64,000 nt of DNA from Oceanidesulfovibrio marinus (GCF_013085545.1 NZ_CP039543.1:3751322-3815321); one strand, 5' to 3'; positions 53,362 to 62,865 are shown, numbered from the stretch's first letter. Notes: a model not told the origin generated them from the letters alone. Numbers and translations are program-made.

Positions 53362-55548
53362 TTACGCCGCGGGCGTGTCCGCGGGTTCGGTATCCAACTC
53401 CTGCTGTTCCTGCTTGCAGATGGAGCTGGATACGGGCGTGTCGATGGATTCCTCGTGGTCCAGGGGCAGGTCCACTACGAACACCGTGCCCGGACCGCGA
53501 TCATTCGGCGGCGGCAGCTTCTGTTGCGTCTGCGGAGTGAGACTTTCGAAAAACGAGTTCGGCAGCGGGCTTGTGGCTTCTATGGAGCCGTCGTGGTCCT
53601 CGATGATGCCGAAAGAGACCGAAAGCCCGAGGCCCGTGCCTTCGCCCACGGCCTTGGTGGAGAAGAACGGGTCGAAAATTTTGGGCATGGCGTCCGGTGG
53701 TATGCCGGGGCCGGTGTCCGCCACCCAGATGGTGACCTTTTGCAGCGGGGTATAGAGCCGCGTCTTGACGATGATGGCGCCGCCTGTCTCGTGCATTGCG
53801 TCGCGGGCGTTGTTCAGGAGGTTTATCCAGACCTGCTTGAGCTTTTCCGGGTCGCCGAAAATGATGGGCATGCGGTCGTCCATGTCCGTGATGATCTCCA
53901 CATGATCGAGGTAGAACGTGTGGGAGACCAGGGTGACGACCTCCATGACCGAGTTGTTGAGGCACATCTCGCGCTTGGTGCTTTCCGCGCGGCGGGAAAA
54001 GCCCAGGAGGTCGCTGACGATCTGCCGGCAGACCTTGGCTTGCTTTTCGATCGTCCTGAGATCCTTGTATATCTGCGAGTCGTGGTCCACATCGTCCTGC
54101 AGAAGCTGGGCATAGCCGAGGATGACGCCGAGGGGCGTGTTGATCTCGTGGGCCACGCCGCCGGCGAGCTTGCCCAGGGACTCCATCTTCTGGGAGTGGA
54201 GGAGCTGCTCCTGGTACTCGCGCACCTCGGTCATGTCGCGGCTGGTGCGCAAGAGACCCACGGTGCGGCCCTCGGAGTCGCGCACAGGCGTCCAGACCAC
54301 GTGGAACCAGCGCTCGCCGCCGTTGCTCGTGTCGGATATTTCGGCCTTGCGCACCTGGTCGGTTTCCAGGGCGGCGCGGGCTTCGATGGCTCTGCGCCTG
54401 GCGTTCTCCGGAGCAAAGAGGTCCTCGTCGGTTTTACCGATGATCTCCTCCTCCGGCATGTGGACGAAGTCGGTAAAGGCCTTGTTCGCGGACATGTAGC
54501 GGAGGTTGTTGTCGAACAGGGCGATGAAGTCCGGCGTGACGGTCATGATGGTGCGCAGCAGCTCCTGCTGGCGCCGCAGGTTGGCCTCGGCCTCGCGCAA
54601 TTCCTTGATGTGCGTGTTCAGGGTCACGGACATGACGTCAAAGGCCTCGGCCAGGTTCTGAATCTCGTCGCCGGCGTTCTGGCGGTAGATGACGCAGTCG
54701 CGGCAGGACTCCACGCAGGAGTCGGGCACGTTGTCGTCCAGGTGGCCGGCCATGTACCAGCACCGCCGCAGGGGGTCGCCATACGCCGGGCAGGTGGTGA
54801 GGTTGCAGTTCATGCACTCCCAGCAGTGCCGGGTGGGCAGCGGCGCGGACTGCACGTCCAGGTTGCCCATGACCACGCTCTCGGCGTGCTTCTTGAGCAG
54901 GTTGATGCGCCGGGTGACGCGGTGGGCGAAGGCCAGCCCGGCAATGAGCGCGATGAGCAGCGAAACCGAGGAGATGGCCAGCACCGCCACGTTGAGCCGG
55001 GACACGGGCTCCAGAAGCTGCTCGCGGGAGAGGCCCAGGCGCACGGTGCCGAGGTTGGAGCCGGCCAGGCGGACAGGCGCGGCGAAGTCGTAGATGTATC
55101 CGGCGCTCGTATCCACGATGACCAGGGAGAAGTTGTCGTCGGAGATGGGGTTGGCTTCGGTCAGCTCCACCGGGAAGCCGTTCTGGAAAGTGTGGGCCAG
55201 AACATTGCCGCTCTCGTCCATGATGAAGGCGTAGACGATGTCCGGCGAGACCTTCTTGAGCTCGTCCACGAGGTTCTTGAGCCGCAGCAGGTCGTCGGCG
55301 ATGAGCGGCTCGGCGGCGCGCATGGCCAGGTTCTCGGCCACGGTGCGGCCGCGCTTCCTGCCCTCGGAGAGCACGGCGCGGGAGGCCATCTCGCCCAGGG
55401 TGACGGCGAAGATGATGGCCATGGCTATAACGATGCCCGAGATGCCCAGGGCGATCTTGGTGCGGAACTTCATGCGCTCCACGGCGCGCAGCACCCCGGC
55501 GAAGGGGCGGAAGCCTATGCGTCTCGAAGGGGCTTTGAAGTCAGGCAT
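53362..55548 (-). CDS. Membrane sensor histidine kinase with two-CW cysteine domain and PAS
   Basis: A 728-residue kinase. TM1 (about 28-48), a periplasmic sensor region (about 50-180), TM2 (about 188-212), HAMP-like segments interrupted by a cysteine-rich insert (about 239-285: [30 protein letters not shown]), a PAS domain (about 325-445), HisKA with [17 protein letters not shown] and HATPase with [18 protein letters not shown] and GTGLGLSVS. The insert matches the two-CW pattern and could bind metal or an Fe-S cluster. The gene starts one base after the stop of the PhnD-like gene, so ligand-binding protein and kinase are made together. Confidence 0.93.
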   Translation of the reverse strand: MPDFKAPSRRIGFRPFAGVLRAVERMKFRTKIALGISGIVIAMAIIFAVTLGEMASRAVLSEGRKRGRTVAENLAMRAAEPLIADDLLRLKNLVDELKKVSPDIVYAFIMDESGNVLAHTFQNGFPVELTEANPISDDNFSLVIVDTSAGYIYDFAAPVRLAGSNLGTVRLGLSREQLLEPVSRLNVAVLAISSVSLLIALIAGLAFAHRVTRRINLLKKHAESVVMGNLDVQSAPLPTRHCWECMNCNLTTCPAYGDPLRRCWYMAGHLDDNVPDSCVESCRDCVIYRQNAGDEIQNLAEAFDVMSVTLNTHIKELREAEANLRRQQELLRTIMTVTPDFIALFDNNLRYMSANKAFTDFVHMPEEEIIGKTDEDLFAPENARRRAIEARAALETDQVRKAEISDTSNGGERWFHVVWTPVRDSEGRTVGLLRTSRDMTEVREYQEQLLHSQKMESLGKLAGGVAHEINTPLGVILGYAQLLQDDVDHDSQIYKDLRTIEKQAKVCRQIVSDLLGFSRRAESTKREMCLNNSVMEVVTLVSHTFYLDHVEIITDMDDRMPIIFGDPEKLKQVWINLLNNARDAMHETGGAIIVKTRLYTPLQKVTIWVADTGPGIPPDAMPKIFDPFFSTKAVGEGTGLGLSVSFGIIEDHDGSIEATSPLPNSFFESLTPQTQQKLPPPNDRGPGTVFVVDLPLDHEESIDTPVSSSICKQEQQELDTEPADTPAA

Positions 55549-55549
55549 A

Positions 55550-56539
55550 TCAGTCCGTGGCGTTTTGGCCGAGCATGCCCAGGCGGGCCATGAGCTCCCG
55601 CACCGGTTGGTAGTCCGCATCCTCTGCCGGGATGATGTCCTCTATCTCCGCCGCCTCCAGAATGAGCGCGTCCTGGGCCTTGGCCTTGTCGAGGGCGAAC
55701 ATGGCGTCGGCGATTTTCTGGACGACCTCCGGGTTCAGCCCCCTGCGTGCGGCGTAGACCCATCCGGGGTAGGAGCGCGTCTGGTCCACGATGCGCAGGC
55801 GGGAGATGTCTATCTTGTCCGCCACCACGTCCAGGGTGCCCTCGCGGATGGAGCCGAAGTCGTACGTGCCGGCGTACACGGCCATGGCCACCTTCTCCTG
55901 CTTGCCGCCCGGGCCGGGGGCGAAGTCGATGGAGGCGAAGTCCCTGGGCTCGATGCCGTGCATCATGAAGTGGCCGAGGACGAAGAGGTAGCCGCCGGCG
56001 GAGTTGGGGTCCACGGCGAACCAGTGCTTGCCCACGCAGTCCTGGAGCGTGCGGATGCCGCTGTCGGCGCGGGTGATGATCTGGCCGCGGAAGGACGGGC
56101 TGCCGGACGCCTCCACCACGCGGGCAAAGGCGTGGGCCCCCAGGTTGGCCAGGCGGACGTAGACCATGGGGTTGGAGAAGGAGATGTCGATCTCGCCGCG
56201 GGCGACCATCTTCACGTGCTCGTCGAAAGTGTCTGGAAAGACCTGGCGCAGCTCCAGGCCGGTCTCCCGGCTGAGGTACTCGATGAGCAGCCGGTGGCGG
56301 GAGTAGGACGTGGTGTGCGAGTACTGCGGCAGGTAGGCGTAGGTGATAGCCCCGGCAGGGGAAGGGATGATGATCTCAGCGCGCTTGGAGAGGTCCACCT
56401 TTTTGATCGGGGTGTCGGACATCTCGCCGGGTAGGTCGTCGCAGCCGGCCAGGGCGGCGCAGATCAGAAGCAGGCACAGGAACAGCCGCGCGGCTGCAGT
56501 ATGGAAAAATCGTGTTTTCGTCATAAGCTTACTGACCAT
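55550..56539 (-). CDS. PhnD-like periplasmic binding lipoprotein
   Basis: A 329-residue phosphate/phosphite/phosphonate-type solute-binding protein. The N-terminal hydrophobic stretch ends in the lipobox ALAGC, so it is a lipoprotein. Family segments include YLSRETGLELRQVFP, EIDISFSNPMVYVRL, GKHWFAVDPNSAGGYLF and YDFGSIREGTLDVV. No ABC permease or ATPase is adjacent; instead it heads an operon with a membrane kinase. It is therefore probably a sensor subunit that presents a ligand to the kinase rather than a transport component (inference). ATG 56539 is preferred over ATG 56524 because of the upstream G-rich site. Confidence 0.88.
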   Translation of the reverse strand: MVSKLMTKTRFFHTAAARLFLCLLLICAALAGCDDLPGEMSDTPIKKVDLSKRAEIIIPSPAGAITYAYLPQYSHTTSYSRHRLLIEYLSRETGLELRQVFPDTFDEHVKMVARGEIDISFSNPMVYVRLANLGAHAFARVVEASGSPSFRGQIITRADSGIRTLQDCVGKHWFAVDPNSAGGYLFVLGHFMMHGIEPRDFASIDFAPGPGGKQEKVAMAVYAGTYDFGSIREGTLDVVADKIDISRLRIVDQTRSYPGWVYAARRGLNPEVVQKIADAMFALDKAKAQDALILEAAEIEDIIPAEDADYQPVRELMARLGMLGQNATD

Positions 56540-56683
56540 AACACGGACCCCCCCGCACATTCCACACGCAAAACGGTGCTATATCGCTCCGGATACGTGG
56601 GCGATTTCCGGCACTAGGCGCGGGATGCAAAGCATGGTACACGGGCGTTCCCCCAACGAGAGGCGTGAAAAGGACGATACATC

Positions 56684-57226
56684 ATGACAGACGAATCGAA
56701 TCTCGAGTTATATGCAGTGCCCATGTCGCGCCTGTGGCAGGTGCTTTATCTACTGGGCGTTGCCGCAACAGCCGGGGCCGTGGCCTGGAGCTTCAAGGTG
56801 GGCTTCACCTGGTCGGCCATCTGCCTGCTCGTGGTGGGCATCCCCCTGGGCGCGTTGTACTGGTACATGATCTTTTATGCGCCGTCGCGCATCTACCTGG
56901 GCATGGGCGAGACCAGCCTGACCGTGGCGGCGGCGCCCTTTGCCGTCCGCGTGGTGCCCTATGCCGAAATCGAGCGCGTCTTCGAGATCGACCTGAAGAA
57001 CCCGGCGCCGGAGAACGAATCCCTCAAGCCGGGCAAGTCCAAACGCGGCCTCAAGGTGGGCAGCTATCGCGCCGGCATCTTCAAGATCGCTAGCGGCAAG
57101 GAAGCGCTCTTTGCCGTGTCCAGAAAGAACGCCATCGGCTTGCGCACCTCCGAAGGCTTCATCTTCGTCAGTCCGTCGCGGATGCAGCACTTCCGCGAGA
57201 TGCTCGCCGCCTACGGCGTTTCCTGA
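56684..57226 (+). CDS. Membrane protein with bacterial PH domain
   Basis: A 180-residue protein with two N-terminal transmembrane helices (about 17-35 and 41-62) followed by a cytoplasmic beta-rich PH-like domain (about 65-178; RIYLGMGETSLTVAAAPFAVRVVPYAEIERVFEID, and the closing FIFVSPSRMQHFREMLAAYG). Such DUF304/PH proteins are common and of unknown function. ATG 56684 has AAAAGGA upstream. Divergent from the PhnD-like operon. Confidence 0.8.
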   Translation: MTDESNLELYAVPMSRLWQVLYLLGVAATAGAVAWSFKVGFTWSAICLLVVGIPLGALYWYMIFYAPSRIYLGMGETSLTVAAAPFAVRVVPYAEIERVFEIDLKNPAPENESLKPGKSKRGLKVGSYRAGIFKIASGKEALFAVSRKNAIGLRTSEGFIFVSPSRMQHFREMLAAYGVS

Positions 57227-57539
57227 TCCGGGCTTCCCTACACCATCTCCATGGCCGCGCACGCATCCTTGCCCGAAACGGGCGAGGTGCGCCGGTTCCG
57301 CGCGTTCCGTGCGTCCGTTGATCGCGCCGCTATGCTGTTTTGCACGAAGGGCGAAGCGGTGCGCTTGCGGCGTAGCGCGGGTTGCTGCGCATTCCTGTAG
57401 AGCTCCGGATGGGAGCGCATGCGGTTGGAGTCGCAGCGTACGGTGTCCGGTTTCAGGCGGCTGCGAGGGTATTGTCCGTGCAGAGTTTCATCACACAATG
57501 GGTGGGGAATGCGGCGAAGCTGCCGCAACGTGAGCACGC
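57227..57539. other. Intergenic region with no recognised gene
   Basis: Open frames here lack coding character. Nothing recognisable apart from the terminator at its right end. Confidence 0.5.
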
Positions 57540-57577
57540 AAAAAAAGCCGCCTCCGGAGCTGTTCCGGTGGCGGCTT
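57540..57577 (-). terminator. Rho-independent terminator of the TauE operon
   Basis: Minus-strand AAGCCGCC...GGCGGCTT with inner CCGGA/TCCGG pairing and an AGC-type loop, followed by seven T, 29 bp after the gene at 57606. Confidence 0.92.
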
Positions 57578-57605
57578 CTTCGTGTCGTGCAGGATGTTAC
57601 GAAAG

Positions 57606-58226
57606 CTATGACGCCGTGGCGGTCTCGCCGCGCTCCTTCTTGGAGTCGCGTTGCGGCACGTCCATGTAGTCCAGATAGTTGATGAGCTGCTCGGCGTCCG
57701 GGTTCTCGTCGCGCAGGATGGCGTGCGCCTTGCGGAACACGGGCAGGTACTTCTTGGAGTTCGAGAAAAGGACGCGGACCACGATGTACGTGGGCACGAA
57801 GAAGAAGTTGGGGCCGACGGCGCCGGCGAGCGGCAGGGTGAAGTTCACGTCGCCAAAGCGGTATCCCAGCCAGCCCAGCGCGAAGAACGCCGGCCAGAGG
57901 GAGGCGGCGAACAGCGCGATGTTGGAGAAGAATGTTTTGCCGAAGGCGTCGTTGGCCAGGTCGTTGCACGCTTTGTAGGTGCCTTTGTCCTTGGCCATGA
58001 GCGCGCGGATGGACAGGTTGTGGTTGCTGACCATGTCCGTGCGGTTCTGCCGGAAGTAGCTGCGGTTTATGTAGTAGACCCCGGCGATGGCCAGCTCGCC
58101 CACGGCGGAGGTGATCAGTGCGATCCAGGCAAGGCCCAAGGCGAATCCGAGCGTTGCGTCACCCGGAATGCGAAAGACCCAGATGAAGATCGGGTCGAGG
58201 AAATGGTAGATTGCTTGGCTGTCCAT
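57606..58226 (-). CDS. Three- to four-helix membrane protein, partner of the TauE gene
   Basis: A 206-residue inner-membrane protein: helix about 28-50, a cytoplasmic polar stretch (YYINRSYFRQNRTDMVSNHN ... KACNDLANDAFGKTFF), then helices about 100-120 and 130-152, and a polar tail. The arrangement of helix, charged cytoplasmic stretch and helices is loosely like DUF106/EMC3-type members of the YidC/Oxa1 superfamily, but this is only a weak suggestion. It lies 99 bp after the TauE/SafE gene with a hairpin between and is probably co-transcribed, so it may assist or regulate that exporter. Confidence 0.72.
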   Translation of the reverse strand: MDSQAIYHFLDPIFIWVFRIPGDATLGFALGLAWIALITSAVGELAIAGVYYINRSYFRQNRTDMVSNHNLSIRALMAKDKGTYKACNDLANDAFGKTFFSNIALFAASLWPAFFALGWLGYRFGDVNFTLPLAGAVGPNFFFVPTYIVVRVLFSNSKKYLPVFRKAHAILRDENPDAEQLINYLDYMDVPQRDSKKERGETATAS

Positions 58227-58325
58227 GGTGGTTGCTCTGGGCTGAATGCTCTGGCTGTTAGGGTTGTTGGAAACCGGACCCGACCAGGGGAGAAGGCCGG
58301 GTCCGGATTGGATGCAGCGTGCTCT

Positions 58326-59429
58326 TTAGAAGGGCGGCACCAGGCTGTAGCCCAGGAAGCCCTTGGACGTGTAGCGGATACCCACGTACAGGGCCAGGAC
58401 GACGAAGAGGCGCTTGAGCCAGACGTCCGGGATGTACTTGGAGGTCCGCGGTCCGATGAGCGAACCGATGACGATGCCGATGAGCTCGGCGCCGATCAGG
58501 CCCCAGGCCACCGGAGTGCTCTTGGCCACCATGTAGGAAACGATGGAGTTGAGCATGCCGATGAACACCGCCAGTGCGGAGGTGCCGGCCACGAGGTACA
58601 TGGGCAGGCCCGCAACGGAGGTGAGGAAGGGCACGAGCAGGAAGCCGCCGCCGACGCCCAGGAAGGAGGCCAGGGAGGCGATGATGAAGCCGCCGATGAG
58701 CGGCACGATGGGGTTGAAGGAGAACTCCACGCCGAAGAAGGTGAAGATGCACTTGGTCAGGGTGAAGGACTGCAGCTTCACGCCCTGGGCCGTGGTGTCG
58801 GAGTGGGACTTCACGGAATCCTGGAAAGCCTTGGCGGCTTCCTTGGCTTTCTTCTTCTTGTTCTGGCCGGCCGGGGTGGTCTCATAGAAGAGGTAGCAGC
58901 CCAGGAACAGAACGAAGAGGCCGAAGTAACCCAGGTAGGACGAGAGGTTGATCTTGCCCGCGGTGATGATCGGCACCAGCCAGGAACCGGCTACGGAGCC
59001 GACGGCCAGGGAGACGCCCAGCGGCGCCACGAGGCGGCCCATGCGGTAGTAGTTGAAGGACGACAGGGCGGCCGAGCAGCCCACGAGCCACTGGTTGGAC
59101 ACGCGGATGGAGTCGGTGACGACCTTGTTCAGGTCGTTCTTGCCCAGGCCCTTGGCGTAGTCGCCCAGGCCGTAGATGGTGATGTGGCCCACGCCGGCCA
59201 TGATGCCGCCGAATGCGCCGACGGTGGAGAAGATCCAGCCCACCCAGATAGCCCAGATGAGACCGACGTAGATGTTGAGCGTGGGCGCGCCGGGGATGCC
59301 CAGGTAGCCGGGCTCGCCCTGTACGTTGCTCGATGCGATGGCGTCGGCGAGACGGTCGGCAAATGCCGGCTGCGCCAACACTGCCAGGCCGAGAAGACCG
59401 AGACAGAGACCAATGGTGAGTTTGCGCAC
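58326..59429 (-). CDS. TauE/SafE-family sulfite/sulfonate exporter-like permease
   Basis: A 367-residue membrane protein of the TSUP family (TauE/SafE). A cleavable-looking N-terminal signal (GLCLGLLGLAVLAQPAFA) precedes two blocks of helices, each starting with a glycine-rich TSUP motif: TVGAFGGIMAGVGHI near 70 and SLASFLGVGGGFLLVPFLTSV near 260. A long charged cytoplasmic loop (about 185-235, GQNKKKKAKEAAKAF) separates them. In a sulfur-metabolising cell sulfite or related anion export is likely, though acetate or other anions are possible. GTG 59429 follows a perfect AAAGGAGGT. Regulatory site at 59668. Confidence 0.9.
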   Translation of the reverse strand: MRKLTIGLCLGLLGLAVLAQPAFADRLADAIASSNVQGEPGYLGIPGAPTLNIYVGLIWAIWVGWIFSTVGAFGGIMAGVGHITIYGLGDYAKGLGKNDLNKVVTDSIRVSNQWLVGCSAALSSFNYYRMGRLVAPLGVSLAVGSVAGSWLVPIITAGKINLSSYLGYFGLFVLFLGCYLFYETTPAGQNKKKKAKEAAKAFQDSVKSHSDTTAQGVKLQSFTLTKCIFTFFGVEFSFNPIVPLIGGFIIASLASFLGVGGGFLLVPFLTSVAGLPMYLVAGTSALAVFIGMLNSIVSYMVAKSTPVAWGLIGAELIGIVIGSLIGPRTSKYIPDVWLKRLFVVLALYVGIRYTSKGFLGYSLVPPF

Positions 59430-59667
59430 GGTGAAACCTCCTTTCGTGACAATATTTGGGATATACGGACACCCGGCGGTCTGTTCGCGTTCGAGATGCC
59501 GGACCGCGCGATCAGCGTCCGCACTCTTCATGCGCCGGGACATGACGACCTTTGATTTTTGCTAGCAGCGGGAAGCGAGGATAAACAAAAGATAATCCGG
59601 ATAGTGAAAAAAAGAACAAGCTCAACCTTCGCAGCTCGCCGCTGCGCGACTTTTTACCCGCTCTCGA

Positions 59668-59685
59668 TTGTGACAAAGTTCACAA
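59668..59685. promoter_or_regulatory. CRP/FNR-family binding site (HcpR-like)
   Basis: TTGTGA, six bases, TCACAA: a perfect palindrome of the CRP-superfamily type, 239 bp upstream of the TauE-like start. In sulfate reducers HcpR and related proteins use such sites for redox or nitrosative-stress genes. Confidence 0.7.
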
Positions 59686-60005
59686 AGTTCGGTCGACGAT
59701 ACTGAGCCCATTCAATATCCATAACATATCCCCCGCGAATTGCGCTATCCCCGACAGATACTTTTTAGAACGCCTCAGGCAGCCGCGGCGCCAGTCCATG
59801 GGACCACCTGGCGTAATGGACGGAATGACCTGCCGCGGCATTATCCTTTATAGGGAGCGCATGGTGATTTCCCGTACGGGGAACGTGCCGGCGGTCCGCT
59901 CTGCCGCACAAGGAATCGGCTTCGCGTCAGGAGCACTGGTGCAGCTGTTCAATCTCGTGGTTTAATTCTGTGATTCAATCCCGTGGCTCGCCGTCCCGGG
60001 GCCTA

Positions 60006-60034
60006 TTGACCTGTCCGGTTCAAGGGGTGATACT
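60006..60034 (+). promoter_or_regulatory. Candidate sigma-70 promoter of the gene at 60083
   Basis: TTGACC, 17-nt spacer, GATACT, giving a start about 40 bp before the ATG. Confidence 0.55.
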
Positions 60035-60082
60035 TATTCCGCCTGAAAACTATCGAAATTACTTGTGCAAGGGGGAAGGTTC

Positions 60083-61549
60083 ATGTCCGAGGCCGATGCG
60101 GACATCACCACGGCGCCGCAGCACGGCGCTTCCGAGCAGCACGCATCGCGGAAACTCATACCGTTTTCCGGCGCCCGGCCACGCCACCATCTTGATATCG
60201 CCTACCTCTCGCTCAAGCGCACGGGCGTTGCCGCGTCCCTTGTCCTGCACTCCCTGCTCATCGTTTTCGCCCTTGTGAACCTCCACTGGGCCATGCCCTC
60301 CACGGAGCTGGAGCCCCTGGTCGTCAGCGTGACCCTGGAGGACATGCCTGAGGAGGAGGCCAGGCGGTCCCCGGAAGAGGTTGAGCCGCCCGAGGAGGCG
60401 GCGCCGCCGGAAGGTATGGTGGTGCAGGCCCCGGCAAAGGACAACGCCAAGCTCATCAGCGCCAACAAGTCCGACGAGGCCGTCATCCATCCGCACGACA
60501 TGTTCTTCGGCGGCGTGCTCAAGCAGGGGAACGAGATACGCTGGTCATTGCGGGCGCTGGCCGCCGAGGCCTACACCCTGGACGACTACCTGGGGAACTA
60601 CAAGATCCGCGGTGAGGACCGCATTATCCGGATCATCGATGGCCGCAAGAAGTACGGCAAGCTGCTCTTCCTGGACGAGCAGACCGGCGAGCTGCGCCAG
60701 CTAACCCAGTTCGGCGACAAGATTTTCACCTACGGCCCCACCTTCGAGGCCGAGGAGCCAGTGGTCGGGTCCATCACCTTCCTGCCGATCAAGCATCACG
60801 CCGAAAGCGGCGACACCGAGATTCCCAGCCGCATCCTCTGGCTGCCGCCCGATCCGCCCAGCAAGTACGGCGAGAAGATCCGCTTCGACGAACGCGAGGT
60901 GCAGGTGGCGGCCGGTCTGCGCGGCTTCCTCACGGCCCCGCCGGGCAAGGGCCCCTATCCGGCCGTGGTCTGGGCCGCGGACGCCGGCTGCCGCTCCCAC
61001 TTCTCCTACCGTGTTGTGGCTCGCGAGCTGGCCCTCAACGGCATGGCGATGCTCAGCCTGACCGCCCCTGAGTGCCCCGATCCCCCGGACGACCTGCGGC
61101 CTGTGGTCACGGCCGAGCACATCCGCCAGGGCCTCGCTTTCCTGCGCAACCTGCCGGGCGTGGACGCCAGGCAGGTGGGCGTGTGGGCGCGCAACGCCGG
61201 CCTCGGCCCAGCCCTGGACACCTTCGAGCAGCCCGGAGGCCCCACCTTCCTCATCACCATACAGGAAAAGGTGGACGAAGACGCCCTGAGCACGGCGCAG
61301 ATACACGCGCCACGGGACGTTCGCAGCCTGTGGTTCCTTGTGGGCGACAACACGTGGTCCACGGCCATGACCAAACGGTTGTCCGGCAGGGATGTGGAAG
61401 TGCGCGCCATAACGCCGCCGCGTACCTACGACACCCGCTCCGACCCGGATGCGGACATCGACCGTCTGAAGCTCATCGGTCCTGTCTACGCCGCCGATGT
61501 CTTAAAGTGGCAGGGGATAGAACATCCCGCCGGTCAAGGTGATTCCTGA
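60083..61549 (+). CDS. Membrane-anchored alpha/beta-hydrolase-like protein with TonB-type N-terminus
   Basis: A 488-residue protein of unrecognised family. A polar N-terminus (1-45), one transmembrane helix (about 50-70, VAASLVLHSLLIVFALVNLHW) and a Pro/Glu linker (EEVEPPEEAAPPEG) recall TonB-like anchoring, so the rest should be periplasmic. Residues about 275-480 resemble a dienelactone-hydrolase-type fold (GFLTAPPGKGPYPAVVWAAD, VARELALNGMAMLSLTAPE, GVWARNAGLGPALD), but the nucleophile elbow G-x-S-x-G is replaced by WARNAG, so hydrolase activity is doubtful. ATG 60083 follows GGGGGAAGG. Confidence 0.7.
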   Translation: MSEADADITTAPQHGASEQHASRKLIPFSGARPRHHLDIAYLSLKRTGVAASLVLHSLLIVFALVNLHWAMPSTELEPLVVSVTLEDMPEEEARRSPEEVEPPEEAAPPEGMVVQAPAKDNAKLISANKSDEAVIHPHDMFFGGVLKQGNEIRWSLRALAAEAYTLDDYLGNYKIRGEDRIIRIIDGRKKYGKLLFLDEQTGELRQLTQFGDKIFTYGPTFEAEEPVVGSITFLPIKHHAESGDTEIPSRILWLPPDPPSKYGEKIRFDEREVQVAAGLRGFLTAPPGKGPYPAVVWAADAGCRSHFSYRVVARELALNGMAMLSLTAPECPDPPDDLRPVVTAEHIRQGLAFLRNLPGVDARQVGVWARNAGLGPALDTFEQPGGPTFLITIQEKVDEDALSTAQIHAPRDVRSLWFLVGDNTWSTAMTKRLSGRDVEVRAITPPRTYDTRSDPDADIDRLKLIGPVYAADVLKWQGIEHPAGQGDS

Positions 61550-61651
61550 TCGTAACAGACCCTGCATCTTCATGGACAAAGTGAGGTAAAAGGGGTAGAT
61601 GATTTTTTCTTTTCAAACCTCTTTTGCTACGTTGTCAGTACTATACACCTC

Positions 61652-62716
61652 ATGAGAAAGCGCATTTTTTACCTGGATGTCGTGCGGAGCATCGCTCTCA
61701 CGATGGTCATTGCTATCCACTATAATTTGAATATGACCATCCATAACCTCGACACGGCGGCGAGGATTCCATTCATCACCCAGCTGAACGGTCATGGCGC
61801 CATCGTGCAGTCGCTCTTCGTGATTTTGTCCGGCGCCGCGCTCATGCTCGTGTATGGAAAGCGCGAAAAAAGCATCCACTTGGGTGAATATGCGAAGAAG
61901 CGTATTCTTTCAATTTATCCACTGTTTTGGGTTACATATATAATTCTTTTTGTCTTCATGACCGTATACAAGGGCCATACGCCCTTCAGAGGTATACACA
62001 CGTGGCGCTACATCTATACGGTCACGGCCTTTGACGGTTGGCTTCTGCCCATTCAACAAACACCATACATGATCGGCGAGTGGTTTCTCGGCTTCATCAT
62101 CATTCTGTACTGCCTTTTCCCGCTGCTGCTGGCGATCTACCGCCGGAGCCCGGCAGGCATGATGATCTTCGCCTTCCTGGTGGCCTGCATTCCCGCGCTG
62201 TACGAGCCGGCGCGCCTGGGTATGAGCCTGTATACCTCTCCCATGGCCCGGCTGTTCGAGTTCGCTTTCGGTATGCTGTTCATCATGCACTACGAGGACG
62301 GCGTGTCCGCCAAGCAGGGTGTGGTCGCTGCTGTTCTGCTCGCCCTTCTCTACAATGTTCCCAACGGGCCATGGAATTTTCCGCTGAACGTGGTCATGGG
62401 CATACTCTGGTTCTCGGTCATTTCCTGGGTCTCGCGCTATCTGGAAAAGAGCGCGGTTATCCGCAACTTCTTCTTCTGGACCAGTCTGTACTCGTACGGC
62501 GCGTTCCTCTTCCACCACTACTTCCTGCAGTTCTATCTCCCGCGGTACGGCATTGCACCGCAGACTCTGGGCGGCTTTTTCCTGTACGGCATGGTGCTCA
62601 TCATAGCTATTTACGGCGTCGGCTACCTGCTCACCAAGCTGACAGGAGTGCTGGTGAAGCAGATTCTGCATATGAAGCCGTCCCGCTCCCGCGAGCGGCT
62701 GGCTGGAGAAGGATAG
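61652..62716 (+). CDS. Acyltransferase 3 family (OafA-like) membrane protein
   Basis: A 354-residue inner-membrane protein with about 10 hydrophobic helices. The family signature is seen at the start, YLDVVRSIALTMVIAIHY, with the His of the proposed active site, and LFVILSGAALMLVYGKR follows. Members O-acylate surface sugars, peptidoglycan or lipids. The first 450 bp and the upstream 100 bp are AT-richer than the surroundings, perhaps because of recent transfer. ATG start; weak ribosome site. Closed by a strong terminator. Confidence 0.9.
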   Translation: MRKRIFYLDVVRSIALTMVIAIHYNLNMTIHNLDTAARIPFITQLNGHGAIVQSLFVILSGAALMLVYGKREKSIHLGEYAKKRILSIYPLFWVTYIILFVFMTVYKGHTPFRGIHTWRYIYTVTAFDGWLLPIQQTPYMIGEWFLGFIIILYCLFPLLLAIYRRSPAGMMIFAFLVACIPALYEPARLGMSLYTSPMARLFEFAFGMLFIMHYEDGVSAKQGVVAAVLLALLYNVPNGPWNFPLNVVMGILWFSVISWVSRYLEKSAVIRNFFFWTSLYSYGAFLFHHYFLQFYLPRYGIAPQTLGGFFLYGMVLIIAIYGVGYLLTKLTGVLVKQILHMKPSRSRERLAGEG

Positions 62717-62744
62717 GGCAGCCTACGATCCCTGAATGACTCCA

Positions 62745-62781
62745 GAGCCCGTCCCGCATCTCCAGCGGGGCGGGCTCTTTT
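62745..62781 (+). terminator. Rho-independent terminator of the acyltransferase gene
   Basis: GAGCCCGTCCCGC/GCGGGGCGGGCTC stem (one mismatch) with 7-nt loop, then TTTT, 28 bp after the stop. Confidence 0.9.
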
Positions 62782-62865
62782 CGTCTCCCGCCGTATCGCG
62801 AGGTGGATTGTTCTCCCTCTTGGCCATCCCCATTCGGAAAAAAATCTCACCGTATTCCACCCTTT

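Larger units (their letters stand above)
59430..60082. other. Long intergenic control region
   Basis: About 650 bp between divergent genes. It holds a CRP/FNR-family palindrome (59668-59685) and a promoter for the plus-strand gene (60006-60034). A 34-codon frame at 59861-59965 (GGGAG upstream, MVISRTGNV...) is possible but unsupported. Confidence 0.6.

Noticed and set aside
50544-53540. A 998-codon open frame on the plus strand.
   Set aside because: Antisense shadow of the PEP-synthase-like and receiver genes, with Gly/His/Ala-rich sequence and no domain.
57227-57376. Read-through of the PH-domain gene TGA as another selenocysteine.
   Set aside because: The 50 codons after the TGA have no conserved pattern and extend past the domain end; no fitting hairpin was seen.
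59861-59965. Short 34-codon frame with GGGAG upstream.
   Set aside because: Too short, no similarity recognised, and inside a control region; kept only as a remark.
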